DNA of 64,000 nt from Methanobacterium sp. GTDB taxonomy: Archaea; Methanobacteriota; Methanobacteria; Methanobacteriales; Methanobacteriaceae. Shown piece after piece: positions 55,182 to 63,715 of the stretch. Made by a program: the position numbers and the translations under genes. The notes below the pieces were generated by a model that had not been told where the DNA came from, did no database searches, and was given only the letters and a program-made list of their open reading frames with translations. Location of the stretch: positions 1 through 64,000 of the forward strand of contig JASEIM010000011.1 in assembly GCA_030017655.1 (NCBI GenBank). The letters run 5' to 3'. The stretch's first letter is position 1, and each line of letters opens with the position of its first letter.

Positions 55182-55922
55182 TTAAATATTTAAAACTAAT
55201 TCCCACAACCAATCATATTTATGGGGTTTAATAAGAAAATAAAGATTTTTAACATTTTGAATTAAATTATACATATCTTTATCCCTGTAAAATCCCATTT
55301 CAGGCACTTCTACAGGCTTAATATGACGTATTTCTGGAATTTCCCCATAGTTTTTATTTTGAATTATTCTTTTATTCCTTAATTCAAAATAAGCAGCGCC
55401 ACCATACTTTTTATAAGGCCCATAAATTGATGAAAAATCATTAAATACCCAGTTTGCCATTTTTAGTTCCTTATTAGAAGGATTTATAGTTACATGACCA
55501 TAATTAGGTGGAATAATTACTTTATCTCCTTCTTTTGCCTCAATAAAAATACAATCGGTGATTACTCCCTTTTCAAGTTTTTGCAGAATATAGTGTGCTT
55601 CTCCGTCTAAAACTTCGTAAACCTCAGGATAAGTATATTCAGTTCCTTTTATTAAAGGATGATAATGACCTGCAGTCTTAACAAATTCCTCACCCATATT
55701 ATAAGGGGGTATTGTTGTAATATCATAGCGAAGGCCATTTTTAACTATTATGTCTCTATCTTCACTGCATTTTGCAAGATTCCTGTACATATAATAAAGA
55801 TCTCTATCATGCATGGTTTTAAACCATTGCAAATCATAAATCACATCTTTCATATCTTTGATTTTTCGGATATTAGGAAAAATTTTTTCTCCACCAAACT
55901 CTAGAATTACATCTGTATTCAT
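55182..55922 (-). CDS. Cupin-type glucose-6-phosphate isomerase
   Basis: This metal-dependent archaeal PGI, unrelated to the common enzyme, interconverts glucose-6-P and fructose-6-P. The cupin metal site is in VKTAGHYHPLIKGTEYTYPE (His, His, Glu) and PPNYGHVTINPSN (His), and the product loop is YEVLDGEAHYILQ. ATG 55922 (MNTDVILEFGG) has GGGAG six bases upstream and is preferred over 55940. The length is 246 residues, longer at the C-terminus than the roughly 190-residue Pyrococcus enzyme. Confidence 0.82.
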   Translation of the reverse strand: MNTDVILEFGGEKIFPNIRKIKDMKDVIYDLQWFKTMHDRDLYYMYRNLAKCSEDRDIIVKNGLRYDITTIPPYNMGEEFVKTAGHYHPLIKGTEYTYPEVYEVLDGEAHYILQKLEKGVITDCIFIEAKEGDKVIIPPNYGHVTINPSNKELKMANWVFNDFSSIYGPYKKYGGAAYFELRNKRIIQNKNYGEIPEIRHIKPVEVPEMGFYRDKDMYNLIQNVKNLYFLIKPHKYDWLWELVLNI

Positions 55923-56000
55923 ATATTGCTCCCTTATCATATTATTATATTTAGTAAAAGTATTATTAAAAATTTGTTTTTCGTGTTATTATTTAAAGAA

Positions 56001-56759
56001 TTAATTACCCATGAAAAACTCTAAAGCATTATCATTAGAAACTTTTTTAATAGTTTCATCTTCAAATCCAGCTAATTTCATTTTATGTACAGTTTTAGGA
56101 ACAGATAAAGGATCAGATGGTGAAGAACTAATATCACTATCTAAAAAAATTCCTTCGATACCATATTCTTCTAATAAAAGTATAGCTTCATCTGGAGTCA
56201 TTTTCTTAGGTTGTACTGTAATTCCTATCTTTGTTCCAAGTTCAATTACATCTTCAATTACAGTACTATCTACATGATCTATTACAACCTTATCAGGACT
56301 TATATTTTCTTCAATAATATTTAATGAAACCTCTGCGACTTCTTTTTTATTCTTACGGGGAGTATGGACTATTACAGGCATATTAACGTTTTCAGCAAGG
56401 ATTAATTGTCTTTTAAATATGTCTATTTGAGTTCCAGAAATCGTTTCAAGCCCAATTTCTCCAATGGCCACCACATTATCATCCTGAATTAAAGCAGATA
56501 ATTTTCCCAGAGCAACTTCAAAATCCTTTGAAATACTTCGAGGATGGATGCCAATTGCAGCATATAACTTCAATCCATTCTCTGCAGCTCTTTCAACATC
56601 ATTATTTAGAATCCTATGCCAGTGATCCAAAACAACATCAGCTGATGTCATACGGAGAGGATCATGTGCGCAGGTGATTGCAGTTTCTATTCCAGCAATT
56701 GCCATATTCTCAAAATCTTCATAAGGTCTTGTATCAGCATGTATATGGGAATCAATCAT
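56001..56759 (-). CDS. TatD-like metal-dependent hydrolase
   Basis: The 252-residue TIM barrel has metal ligands in MIDSHIHADTRPYEDFENM (HxH), AAIGIHPRS, IGEIGLETISG (Glu), PVIVHTPRKNKKEVAE (His), KVVIDHVDS (His) and GIFLDSDISSSPSD (Asp). These are as in TatD enzymes, though shorter and with an archaeal C-terminus. DNase, exonuclease and deacylase activities are known in the superfamily, so the substrate is open. AGGTGTAAAAC precedes the ATG. Confidence 0.82.
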   Translation of the reverse strand: MIDSHIHADTRPYEDFENMAIAGIETAITCAHDPLRMTSADVVLDHWHRILNNDVERAAENGLKLYAAIGIHPRSISKDFEVALGKLSALIQDDNVVAIGEIGLETISGTQIDIFKRQLILAENVNMPVIVHTPRKNKKEVAEVSLNIIEENISPDKVVIDHVDSTVIEDVIELGTKIGITVQPKKMTPDEAILLLEEYGIEGIFLDSDISSSPSDPLSVPKTVHKMKLAGFEDETIKKVSNDNALEFFMGN

Positions 56760-57246
56760 GTTTTACACCTTTTAAGCTTTTCAATTCTCTTTTACCCATT
56801 ATGAGATCAAAGATAAATTAATTTTTAAGCAGTATTTAACTTTTTTTATATTCTTATTTATAAATATTTAAATGTTTATTACTTATTAGAAGTTTAATTT
56901 AATGATACTGATTTTATTTATACAATATTTGTAATATATCCATTATTCTCGGATTATAAATAGATACAATTGATTTAACTAAATTAATTATAATTTTAAA
57001 AAATTATTATATGTTTATTAATTTTTTAGTATAGAATTTTAATATATAATTAAAAAAGAAGGTTATAATAAATTATTAAATTTTTTTCAAATTTAATAGA
57101 AGTATTTTTAAGTAATTAGTAAGTTTAATAAAACATATATCATTATAATAATATTATAGTACTTAAATATACTATAAGATGATTAATATAAATTAATATA
57201 TAAATAAATCCAATGAAAAACCCAAAATTTGATTAAGGTGGATTCA
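56760..57246. other. Very AT-rich intergenic region
   Basis: These 487 bases between divergent genes are almost only A and T, with no frame of interest. They contain the inverted repeat at 57154-57177 and several TATA-like stretches, for example ATTAATATATAAATAAATC at about 57194-57212. The region may act as a promoter or as a histone-poor or easily melted DNA segment. Confidence 0.4.
57154..57177. promoter_or_regulatory. Inverted repeat upstream of the first FilR1-like regulator
   Basis: TTATAGT (57154-57160) and ACTATAA (57171-57177) form an inverted repeat with a 10-base spacer, about two helical turns overall, 70 bases upstream of the regulator start. It is a candidate autoregulatory operator. 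I do not see the same site before the second regulator. Confidence 0.4.
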
Positions 57247-58062
57247 ATGGAGACAAAAAATATTTTAAAAATTTATGATAACGTAAAAACAGATTTTAAA
57301 TTCATTACAAGTTCTAGCATACGAAAGAAAATTATATTAAGCTTAAATGAGTCTCCACAAGAACTGAATGAACTTAAAAAGAATCTCAATCTTAAATCTT
57401 CACCAATTTTACGCGAAATTAAGTCGCTTCAAAATCAGAATTTTATTTTCAAAAAGGACAACCAATATTTTCTATCTCCTCTTGGAAAAATAATCTCATT
57501 AAAATCAAAAAGCCTTATAAATACACTCGCGGCAAAAAATAAAAAAATATGGTTAAATCATGATATAAGCAGTATCCCTCCAGAATTCATAAGAAAAATA
57601 GAATGTTTAAGCGATTCATTTGTTATAGAATCAACTTTAACAAATGTTATAAAACCCCATACAAACTATAGAAAGATGATTTCTGATGTAAGTGACATAA
57701 AAGCCGTTTCTCCAATTTATGATTATTCATATGTTGATTTATATCTTAAATCCCTGCAGAATAATGCTAAAATTGATCTTATTGTAACAGATCCCATATC
57801 AAAGAAAATAAAGGAAATATCCAGGCAAAAAGAAATTGAAAAAATAATTTCATCATCTAAAAACCTCAGATTATGGAAAACTAATGCAGAATTGAAAATA
57901 GCATTTACTGTAACAGAAAAATTTTTTTCAATGGGCCTTTTTTTAGAGGGAGGAACATATGATCCTACCATTAACTTAGTTAGTAAAAATAAAAAAGCAA
58001 TTAACTGGGGTAGCCAATTATTTGATTATTATCTTAAAAGTTCAGAAAAAATAACCATATAA
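57247..58062 (+). CDS. FilR1-type winged-helix regulator 1 (methanogen family)
   Basis: The N-terminal HTH (SSIRKKIILSLNESPQELNE, LNLKSSPILREIKSLQNQNF) is followed by the FilR1/DUF1724 middle and C-terminal domain (IWLNHDISSIPPEFIRKI, SDIKAVSPIYDYSYVDLYLK, FSMGLFLEGGTYDPTINLVS) typical of methanogen regulators related to FilR1. ATG 57247 has AGGTGG five bases before it, so the upstream frame start at 57229 is rejected. The length is 271 residues. The ligand is unknown. A paralogue follows at 58167. Confidence 0.85.
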   Translation: METKNILKIYDNVKTDFKFITSSSIRKKIILSLNESPQELNELKKNLNLKSSPILREIKSLQNQNFIFKKDNQYFLSPLGKIISLKSKSLINTLAAKNKKIWLNHDISSIPPEFIRKIECLSDSFVIESTLTNVIKPHTNYRKMISDVSDIKAVSPIYDYSYVDLYLKSLQNNAKIDLIVTDPISKKIKEISRQKEIEKIISSSKNLRLWKTNAELKIAFTVTEKFFSMGLFLEGGTYDPTINLVSKNKKAINWGSQLFDYYLKSSEKITI

Positions 58063-58166
58063 TTTGTTTTTAATCATTAAATTATTAAAACTGAGGAATT
58101 TGTGATAAATAGAAGAAAAAATATTCTATAAGATAAATAAATTCATATTCCAGAGTAGGTGATTAA

Positions 58167-59036
58167 ATGAATACGGAAAATCTTCTTAATCTATATGAAG
58201 AGGTGAGTGATGAATTAAAATTCCATGGGATATCCAGTACCCGTACAAAGATCATGATTAGCCTTAATGAAGAAGCGAAAAAAACAAGAGATTTAAGAGA
58301 AGAATTAGGACTGACATCATCAACTATTCTTCATGGCATTAGCGAACTTGAAAGACAGAGTCTTGTCTTTAGAAGAGGAGATAAATTTCTATTATCCCAG
58401 ACAGGGCAAATCTTAGCTCCAAAAATTATAGACATGATCAATACACTGGGTGTAATTAAAGAATATGAAAAATTCTGGTTAAATCATGAAATTAGAGATA
58501 TACCCAATGATTTGATTATGCAGATTGGAAACTTAAATAACTCTTTATTAATTGAAGCAGAGCCAACCAATATTGTAAAACCACTTAGAGAATTCATTGG
58601 ATATTTATTGAAATCCAAAAATATTAGAGCTTTATCACCAGTTTGCCATAAAGATTTTGTTGAATCAATGAGAATCATGGTCGATAAAGATGTTAAAATA
58701 GAACTAATATTAACTGAAAGAATTATAGATAAGATAATTAAATCAAATGATTTAAGCATTATAAGCATCGTTGTGAAAATGGTTAAAAATAAAAATCACA
58801 AATTATGGGTCCTAAAAGAAGATACCACTATTAGTTTTACAGCTGCAGATACATTCCTATCATTAAGTTTATTTTCTGAGAAAGGAGGATTTGACCCTAC
58901 TAAAGTGTTAATTAGTACTGATAAAGATGCTATCGATTGGGGAAATACACTATTTGAATATTACGTTAAAAAAGCTGAAAAATTCAAATTAAAAAGCATA
59001 TTAAAGGACAGTATACAGTCCAAATCCAAAATTTAA
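58167..59036 (+). CDS. FilR1-type winged-helix regulator 2 (methanogen family)
   Basis: This 289-residue paralogue of the preceding gene shares the HTH (SSTRTKIMISLNEEAKKTRD, GLTSSTILHGISELERQSLV) and the effector part (FWLNHEIRDIPNDLIMQIGN, NIRALSPVCHKDFVESMRIM, LSLFSEKGGFDPTKVLIST). The two proteins align from end to end, so the pair arose by tandem duplication and has since diverged considerably. AGGTGATTAA precedes the ATG. Separate promoters are likely (104-base gap). Confidence 0.85.
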   Translation: MNTENLLNLYEEVSDELKFHGISSTRTKIMISLNEEAKKTRDLREELGLTSSTILHGISELERQSLVFRRGDKFLLSQTGQILAPKIIDMINTLGVIKEYEKFWLNHEIRDIPNDLIMQIGNLNNSLLIEAEPTNIVKPLREFIGYLLKSKNIRALSPVCHKDFVESMRIMVDKDVKIELILTERIIDKIIKSNDLSIISIVVKMVKNKNHKLWVLKEDTTISFTAADTFLSLSLFSEKGGFDPTKVLISTDKDAIDWGNTLFEYYVKKAEKFKLKSILKDSIQSKSKI

Positions 59037-59141
59037 AGAATATTTGATAAAATATTAGATAAATTACATAGAATCAAGAGTAATTTAAGAAAAATATTTA
59101 TTTATTTTGGTATTATATATTAAAATAAAGGAGATGTTAAT

Positions 59142-59294
59142 TTGGATGTAGAAGAAATGGCTAAAAAAGCAAAATTAAAAGATCTTAAAGAAATTGCCAA
59201 AAAACATGATATTAAACTCGGACGGTGCCCAACAAAGTTAGATATAGCTAAAAAGATTCCAAAAGATGAGCTGGAAGCTTTAGTTTCAAAATAA
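59142..59294 (+). CDS. 50-residue HeH/SAP-like small protein
   Basis: This short gene has TTG start and GGAG upstream (an ATG follows five codons later). It encodes a basic protein with MAKKAKLKDLKEIAKKHDIK, then LGRCPTKLDIAKKIPKDELE and ALVSK. The pattern of helix, extended KLGRCP and helix is that of HeH/SAP/LEM-type DNA or RNA binding modules (LKDLKEIAKKHDIKLG ... TKLDIAKKI). TTATATAT about 25 bases upstream of the ribosome site is a good TATA box. It was too short for the usual length cut-off but has a proper promoter, ribosome site and fold signature. Confidence 0.7.
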   Translation: MDVEEMAKKAKLKDLKEIAKKHDIKLGRCPTKLDIAKKIPKDELEALVSK

Positions 59295-59364
59295 AAAATT
59301 AATTTTTTTTTGTCTTTTAACTTTCTTACTGAACTAATTAAAAAAATAAAAGTAAGGCCAGATA

Positions 59365-61095
59365 TTAATTTATATCATCAAATTCAAGCCTTGATTTTAG
59401 TAAATCGTTTATTATTTCAGCTATGTCCGAAATTAAAACTCTTTTCTGTTTTAAATTATCCCTATTCCTTATAGTGACCTTACTATCTTCAAGAGAATCA
59501 TGATCAACAGTAATAGCATAAGGAACGCCAATTTCGTCAGAACGTGCGTATCTTCTTCCAATCGTTCCTGAAGCATCAAACTCAGCGATGAATCCTTCTT
59601 CTCTTAAATTGTTCTTAATTTCAACAGCTATTTGTCTTAATTCTTCTTTATTTAAAAGAGGGAAAACGCTTACCTCAACAGGGGCTATGTCTTTAGGTAA
59701 TTTAAAATATTCACGTTCATTCTCTTTATCTTCTGTAAATGTATGTAAAAGCACTGAAAACACTATTCTGTCAAGACCATAAGAAGGCTCGATAACATGA
59801 GGAAATATCTTTTCTCCCCTTACAGTTTCTTCAATTTCTTCAAAATTGACATGTTCTGGCAATAATTCGAAATTCTTATCTTCAATTTGAAGCTCGAATA
59901 CGTTATCATTTTCTATAGATTGCTTAACTTTTTCAGCATCTATATTTTCAAGCGCTTTAAGTATTTTAGGGGCATCGCCTTTAAATGAAGGCCCAAATTT
60001 GCTCATATCAGGTTTTACTGCTAATTTTTTAATCTGTTTAGGTTCATCGTATTCAATAAAGACGCGGAGATCCTCACTACTGTGTTCAGTGTGTGATTTA
60101 AGGTCAAAGTCAGTTCTATCTGCAATACCAATAATTTCGACCCAACCGTATCTCTCGGTGTATACTTCTACATCCCAGCAATCAATAGCATAATGGGCCA
60201 TTTCGGTTGGAAGGTGTTGTCTGAACCTTATAACTTCATCAGGAATTCCTAGCTCTCTTAAAAACTTCTGTGCGAGGTATAACTGGTAAATAAGTATTTG
60301 ACTAGAAACTATTCCCTTATTCAGCGCATCTTCAACAGAAATTTCTATTGATTCCCCTTCGGAAGCCTGAATTTCTGCGGGGTAAAGTTTTAGCATTTTA
60401 TCCTTAATTTCTCCGAATTTTTCGTGGGTTTTATCCGCTGGATTAACAAAAATCTCTGCTTCAGCCTGAGTAAACTCTCGAAGCCTTATAACACCCTGTC
60501 TTGGGGAAATTTCATTTCTATATGCTTTTCCAACCTGTACAACACCAAATGGTAATTTACCCCTGTAGAATCTTAATAATCTTTTAAAGGGTATAAAAAT
60601 ACCTTGTGCTGTTTCAGGACGCATGTAACCTGTTTTTTTACCTTTTGCACCTATTAATGTCTGAAACATCAAATTATAGTTCCATACTCTGGTTAAATGG
60701 TTACCGCATTTAGGACATAATATTTTTTCTTCAGAAATTATTTGAGTGAGTTCTTCATTACTAAGCCCTTCCACATCACGGTTAATAATTTCTTCAATTA
60801 TATGATCTGCTCTGTAAACTTCTAAACACTCTTTACATTCTGTCATTGGATCAGTAAAATGATCAACATGTCCTGATGCTTTAAGAGCCTCTTCAGGCAT
60901 GACTGTTGGAGATTCTATCTCATAAAAGCCTTCCCTTATAACGTAATATTCTCTCCATTTTTGGATAATTGAATTTTTTAGTATAGCTCCAAGCGGGCCG
61001 TAATCATAAAATCCTGCAACACCTGCGTATATTTCAAATGAAGACCAGAGAAAACCTCTCTTTTTTGCAACATTCATTACTTTGTCATGTTTCAT
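59365..61095 (-). CDS. glyS: Glycyl-tRNA synthetase (archaeal/eukaryal dimer type)
   Basis: This class II synthetase contains FEIYAGVAGFYDYGPLGAIL near the start, a zinc-ribbon-like insertion (MTECKECLEVY and ILCPKCGNHLTRVWN), MRPETAQGIFIPF, QVGKAYRNEISPRQGVIRLR (motif 2) and IEPSYGLDRIVFSVLLH (motif 3), then the anticodon domain. ATG 61095 is chosen for the GAGATGAT site before it. The length is 576 residues. Confidence 0.96.
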   Translation of the reverse strand: MKHDKVMNVAKKRGFLWSSFEIYAGVAGFYDYGPLGAILKNSIIQKWREYYVIREGFYEIESPTVMPEEALKASGHVDHFTDPMTECKECLEVYRADHIIEEIINRDVEGLSNEELTQIISEEKILCPKCGNHLTRVWNYNLMFQTLIGAKGKKTGYMRPETAQGIFIPFKRLLRFYRGKLPFGVVQVGKAYRNEISPRQGVIRLREFTQAEAEIFVNPADKTHEKFGEIKDKMLKLYPAEIQASEGESIEISVEDALNKGIVSSQILIYQLYLAQKFLRELGIPDEVIRFRQHLPTEMAHYAIDCWDVEVYTERYGWVEIIGIADRTDFDLKSHTEHSSEDLRVFIEYDEPKQIKKLAVKPDMSKFGPSFKGDAPKILKALENIDAEKVKQSIENDNVFELQIEDKNFELLPEHVNFEEIEETVRGEKIFPHVIEPSYGLDRIVFSVLLHTFTEDKENEREYFKLPKDIAPVEVSVFPLLNKEELRQIAVEIKNNLREEGFIAEFDASGTIGRRYARSDEIGVPYAITVDHDSLEDSKVTIRNRDNLKQKRVLISDIAEIINDLLKSRLEFDDIN

Positions 61096-61193
61096 TTTTA
61101 TCATCTCTTCAGCTTAATAGTAAAAATACGGTTAAATTGTTAATCAAATTTAGTTAAATACATCAATAATCAAAAAAATATGGTAAAAAATGA

Positions 61194-61814
61194 TTATAAT
61201 GTTTCATCAGATTTTTTTAATTTTAATTTCTTAATTAACTCATGATCATGCTTAATCCTGCTTGATTCAGGGCGTTTTTGACCCATATACTTGCTATCCC
61301 TTTCTGGATGCCCATAAGGGATTTCAGCAGGAGAAGTCATGGTTTCGAAGACTATCTGACACACTCTTTGTCCAGTATAGAGTGCAACAGGCATTTTACC
61401 AATATTTGAAATTTCTAATGTGATTTTTCCCTGAAAACCAGGATCAATGTAGCCTGCTGTAACATGCATGGTCACTCCCAGCCTTCCCATTGATGATCTG
61501 CCTTCAACTCTTGCAACAAGATTATCAGGTAATTTTATAGTTTCATAGGTTGTGGCAAGAGCAAATTCACCAGGGTGTATTATAAAAGGTTCCCCATCAT
61601 CTATATAAAATGATTCCATGTAAGAATCTATGTCTGATTTATCCATTGGATCTATGCATGGTTTTCTGATTATTCTGAATCCTTTAAATTCATTACCTAT
61701 CCTTAAATCAACTGATGATGGTTGTATTTGTATATCTGGATTATCAAGAGGATCAATACCAATTAATCCTTTTTCAAGATATTCTTTAATGTGTTTATCA
61801 CTTAAAATCGCCAT
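61194..61814 (-). CDS. dcd: dCTP deaminase family enzyme
   Basis: The enzyme deaminates dCTP to dUTP; some archaeal forms also hydrolyse to dUMP. The 206 residues include IQPSSVDLRIGNEFKGF, GEFALATTYE, VEGRSSMGRLGVTMHVTAGY, IDPGFQGKITLEISN and TGQRVCQIVFE, the trimeric dUTPase-fold motifs. The start overlaps the end of the DUF1512 gene by 13 bases, so they are cotranscribed. Confidence 0.92.
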   Translation of the reverse strand: MAILSDKHIKEYLEKGLIGIDPLDNPDIQIQPSSVDLRIGNEFKGFRIIRKPCIDPMDKSDIDSYMESFYIDDGEPFIIHPGEFALATTYETIKLPDNLVARVEGRSSMGRLGVTMHVTAGYIDPGFQGKITLEISNIGKMPVALYTGQRVCQIVFETMTSPAEIPYGHPERDSKYMGQKRPESSRIKHDHELIKKLKLKKSDETL

Positions 61815-62956
61815 CTCTTGCCCTCTTTTTCGTTTATTTCTTCTTTAATTTCAATTTGTGATGTATCCTCTATGATATTGGGAATTCCACAGCTATTTCC
61901 CACGCCAACTACAAGAATATTAGTGTCCTTTTTTGAATTTAAAATTGATCCTTTAACCACCTGAAGTGCTTCCTTTCCAGCATCTGCTATTTTCTGATTC
62001 ATGTTACTTATAGCTTCCTCTGGGCTCATTTTCACAATTACGGCATCGATATCAAGGTCTTTTTTTAGTATTTCTTCCTCAATAGTCCATTTATCTACCC
62101 CAATACCACCAATAACAACACCAATACCCTGTGCTACCTTTCCTGTTTCTTCTCCTTCAAGTTTCACCGCAGCATCTACCGTTATTATTTTATCTATTTT
62201 TTCATTTTCTATTATTGATTTTACAACTCTGCCTACTTTCCCTATACGTGCTCCTGGACCTTTTGCACGGACTATAAAAACATTATGTTCATCATATTGC
62301 TTTTTAGCCACTATCATGTCTTCTATTTCATTAAGATATTCTGTTTTATAATCCCTCATGAGCATGCCTGCCACGAGTGGACCCAATCCATCACCAATAG
62401 GCTTCCCCTGGGAAAAAGCTTTTGTCCCTTCAAACTGTGCCCTCACTATCCTCATAATCAGTGGAAGACTCATTTGAAGCATGAACAAAATCTGTATATT
62501 CCCTGTTTTTTTTGCAAGCTCTAAATTATGTCTTACCTGTTTTGCGACGCTGTTAATTCCAAGGGTGGCCTTTAATGTCATTATTAAATTTGATTTTGTA
62601 TTTTCATCAGCTAGAGGAGCTATTTTTTTTACCATCTGCTTAAATCTATCTTCACTGAGGTCTAAAAGTTTTTCAAATTTCTGCAAAACACCATTCGGGT
62701 CAAGATCTACAGGTGGAATTATGAAAAATTCCATAAAGTCTTCAATAGTACCAGAAGGGTCAAGAACCGGCTTTCCTTTTTCTTTAGACATTTCTATAAG
62801 GATTTTCTTTGATTCAATGACCATATTTTCAAGCTCAAAAACCCTTTTATTAACTCCTGATACTAATCGTATCCTCAATATCGTGGGCAGAAGAAAAATT
62901 AGCAAAATAAATGCCAGTATTCCAATTATTTCAAATCCACTAAGACCAAATAACAT
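61802..62956 (-). CDS. DUF1512 membrane-anchored protein
   Basis: This 384-residue archaeal family has one N-terminal membrane helix (GIIGILAFILLIFLLPTIL region), a helical middle (RFKQMVKKIAPLADENTKSN) and a C-terminal Rossmann-like part (NVFIVRAKGPGARIGKVGRV, GVGVGNSCGIPNIIED type glycine motifs). I know of no function. GAGGATGCAAG precedes the ATG. It is coupled to dcd downstream and follows trmJ by 29 bases. Confidence 0.75.
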   Translation of the reverse strand: MLFGLSGFEIIGILAFILLIFLLPTILRIRLVSGVNKRVFELENMVIESKKILIEMSKEKGKPVLDPSGTIEDFMEFFIIPPVDLDPNGVLQKFEKLLDLSEDRFKQMVKKIAPLADENTKSNLIMTLKATLGINSVAKQVRHNLELAKKTGNIQILFMLQMSLPLIMRIVRAQFEGTKAFSQGKPIGDGLGPLVAGMLMRDYKTEYLNEIEDMIVAKKQYDEHNVFIVRAKGPGARIGKVGRVVKSIIENEKIDKIITVDAAVKLEGEETGKVAQGIGVVIGGIGVDKWTIEEEILKKDLDIDAVIVKMSPEEAISNMNQKIADAGKEALQVVKGSILNSKKDTNILVVGVGNSCGIPNIIEDTSQIEIKEEINEKEGKRWRF

Positions 62957-62985
62957 CTTGCATCCTCAATTAACCTAAATAATGA

Positions 62986-63684
62986 TTAATCCTCTAATTT
63001 AAGCCTTATTCTTCTTAAAGTCCCTATTAAAGTGTGAGCTTCCCTTCCGGCAATAAATGCTCTTCCAATTATTCTTCTAAAAACTGTAGAAGATGTTTTA
63101 ATTTTATGTTCAGGGTATCCTGTAAATTTGATTAAATTATCCATTTCCTTAATTAAAAGTTCTTTTTCTGATTTAGAAGCCTCTTCAAGTTCTTCTCTTG
63201 GATATTTCCTTTCTCTTTTAAATAGTTCGTAGAGAATAATTGCGGCTGCATGAGATATGTTTAATACAGGGTAAGATTCATCTGTAGGGATGGTTACAAT
63301 AATGTCACACAATGCAACTTCCTCATTTGAAAGACCATTTCCTTCCCTTCCAAAAATTATGGCGATATTTCCAGTAATATTTAATGATTCTGAAAGTTGC
63401 TCTGGTGTAATAGCTATTCTTGATACATTGTAGCTTCCACCAGCCATTCTGGTTGTGCCCACAGCAAAGTCAATTTTTTCAGTTTCAATGAAATCTTCGA
63501 GGGTTTTATACTCTTTATGGTTCCATATTATCTCTTTTGCATGCATGGCATGGTAATATGCTTCATTTTCTAATTCGCATGGGTTTATTAGCACTAAATC
63601 CTTGAAACCAAAGTTTTTCATAGTTCTTGCAAGAAAACCTATGTTTCCTGGAGATTCAGGCTCAACAAAAACTATATAAATCAT
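62986..63684 (-). CDS. trmJ: TrmJ-type SPOUT tRNA 2'-O-methyltransferase
   Basis: This SPOUT enzyme methylates the ribose of tRNA position 32. It has motif 1 VFVEPESPGNIGFLARTMKN, motif 2 IIFGREGNGLSNEEVALCD and motif 3 VLNISHAAAIILYELFKRE, which form the SAM-binding knot. ATG 63684 (MIYIVFVEPE) has GAGAGAT upstream; the longer frame begins at a TTG inside that site. A C-terminal helical part (SSTVFRRIIGRAFIAGREAH) is shared with archaeal TrmJ. The length is 232 residues. Confidence 0.88.
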   Translation of the reverse strand: MIYIVFVEPESPGNIGFLARTMKNFGFKDLVLINPCELENEAYYHAMHAKEIIWNHKEYKTLEDFIETEKIDFAVGTTRMAGGSYNVSRIAITPEQLSESLNITGNIAIIFGREGNGLSNEEVALCDIIVTIPTDESYPVLNISHAAAIILYELFKRERKYPREELEEASKSEKELLIKEMDNLIKFTGYPEHKIKTSSTVFRRIIGRAFIAGREAHTLIGTLRRIRLKLED

Positions 63685-63715
63685 TTTATCTCTCAAAAAC
63701 TTAAATTAAATCTAT

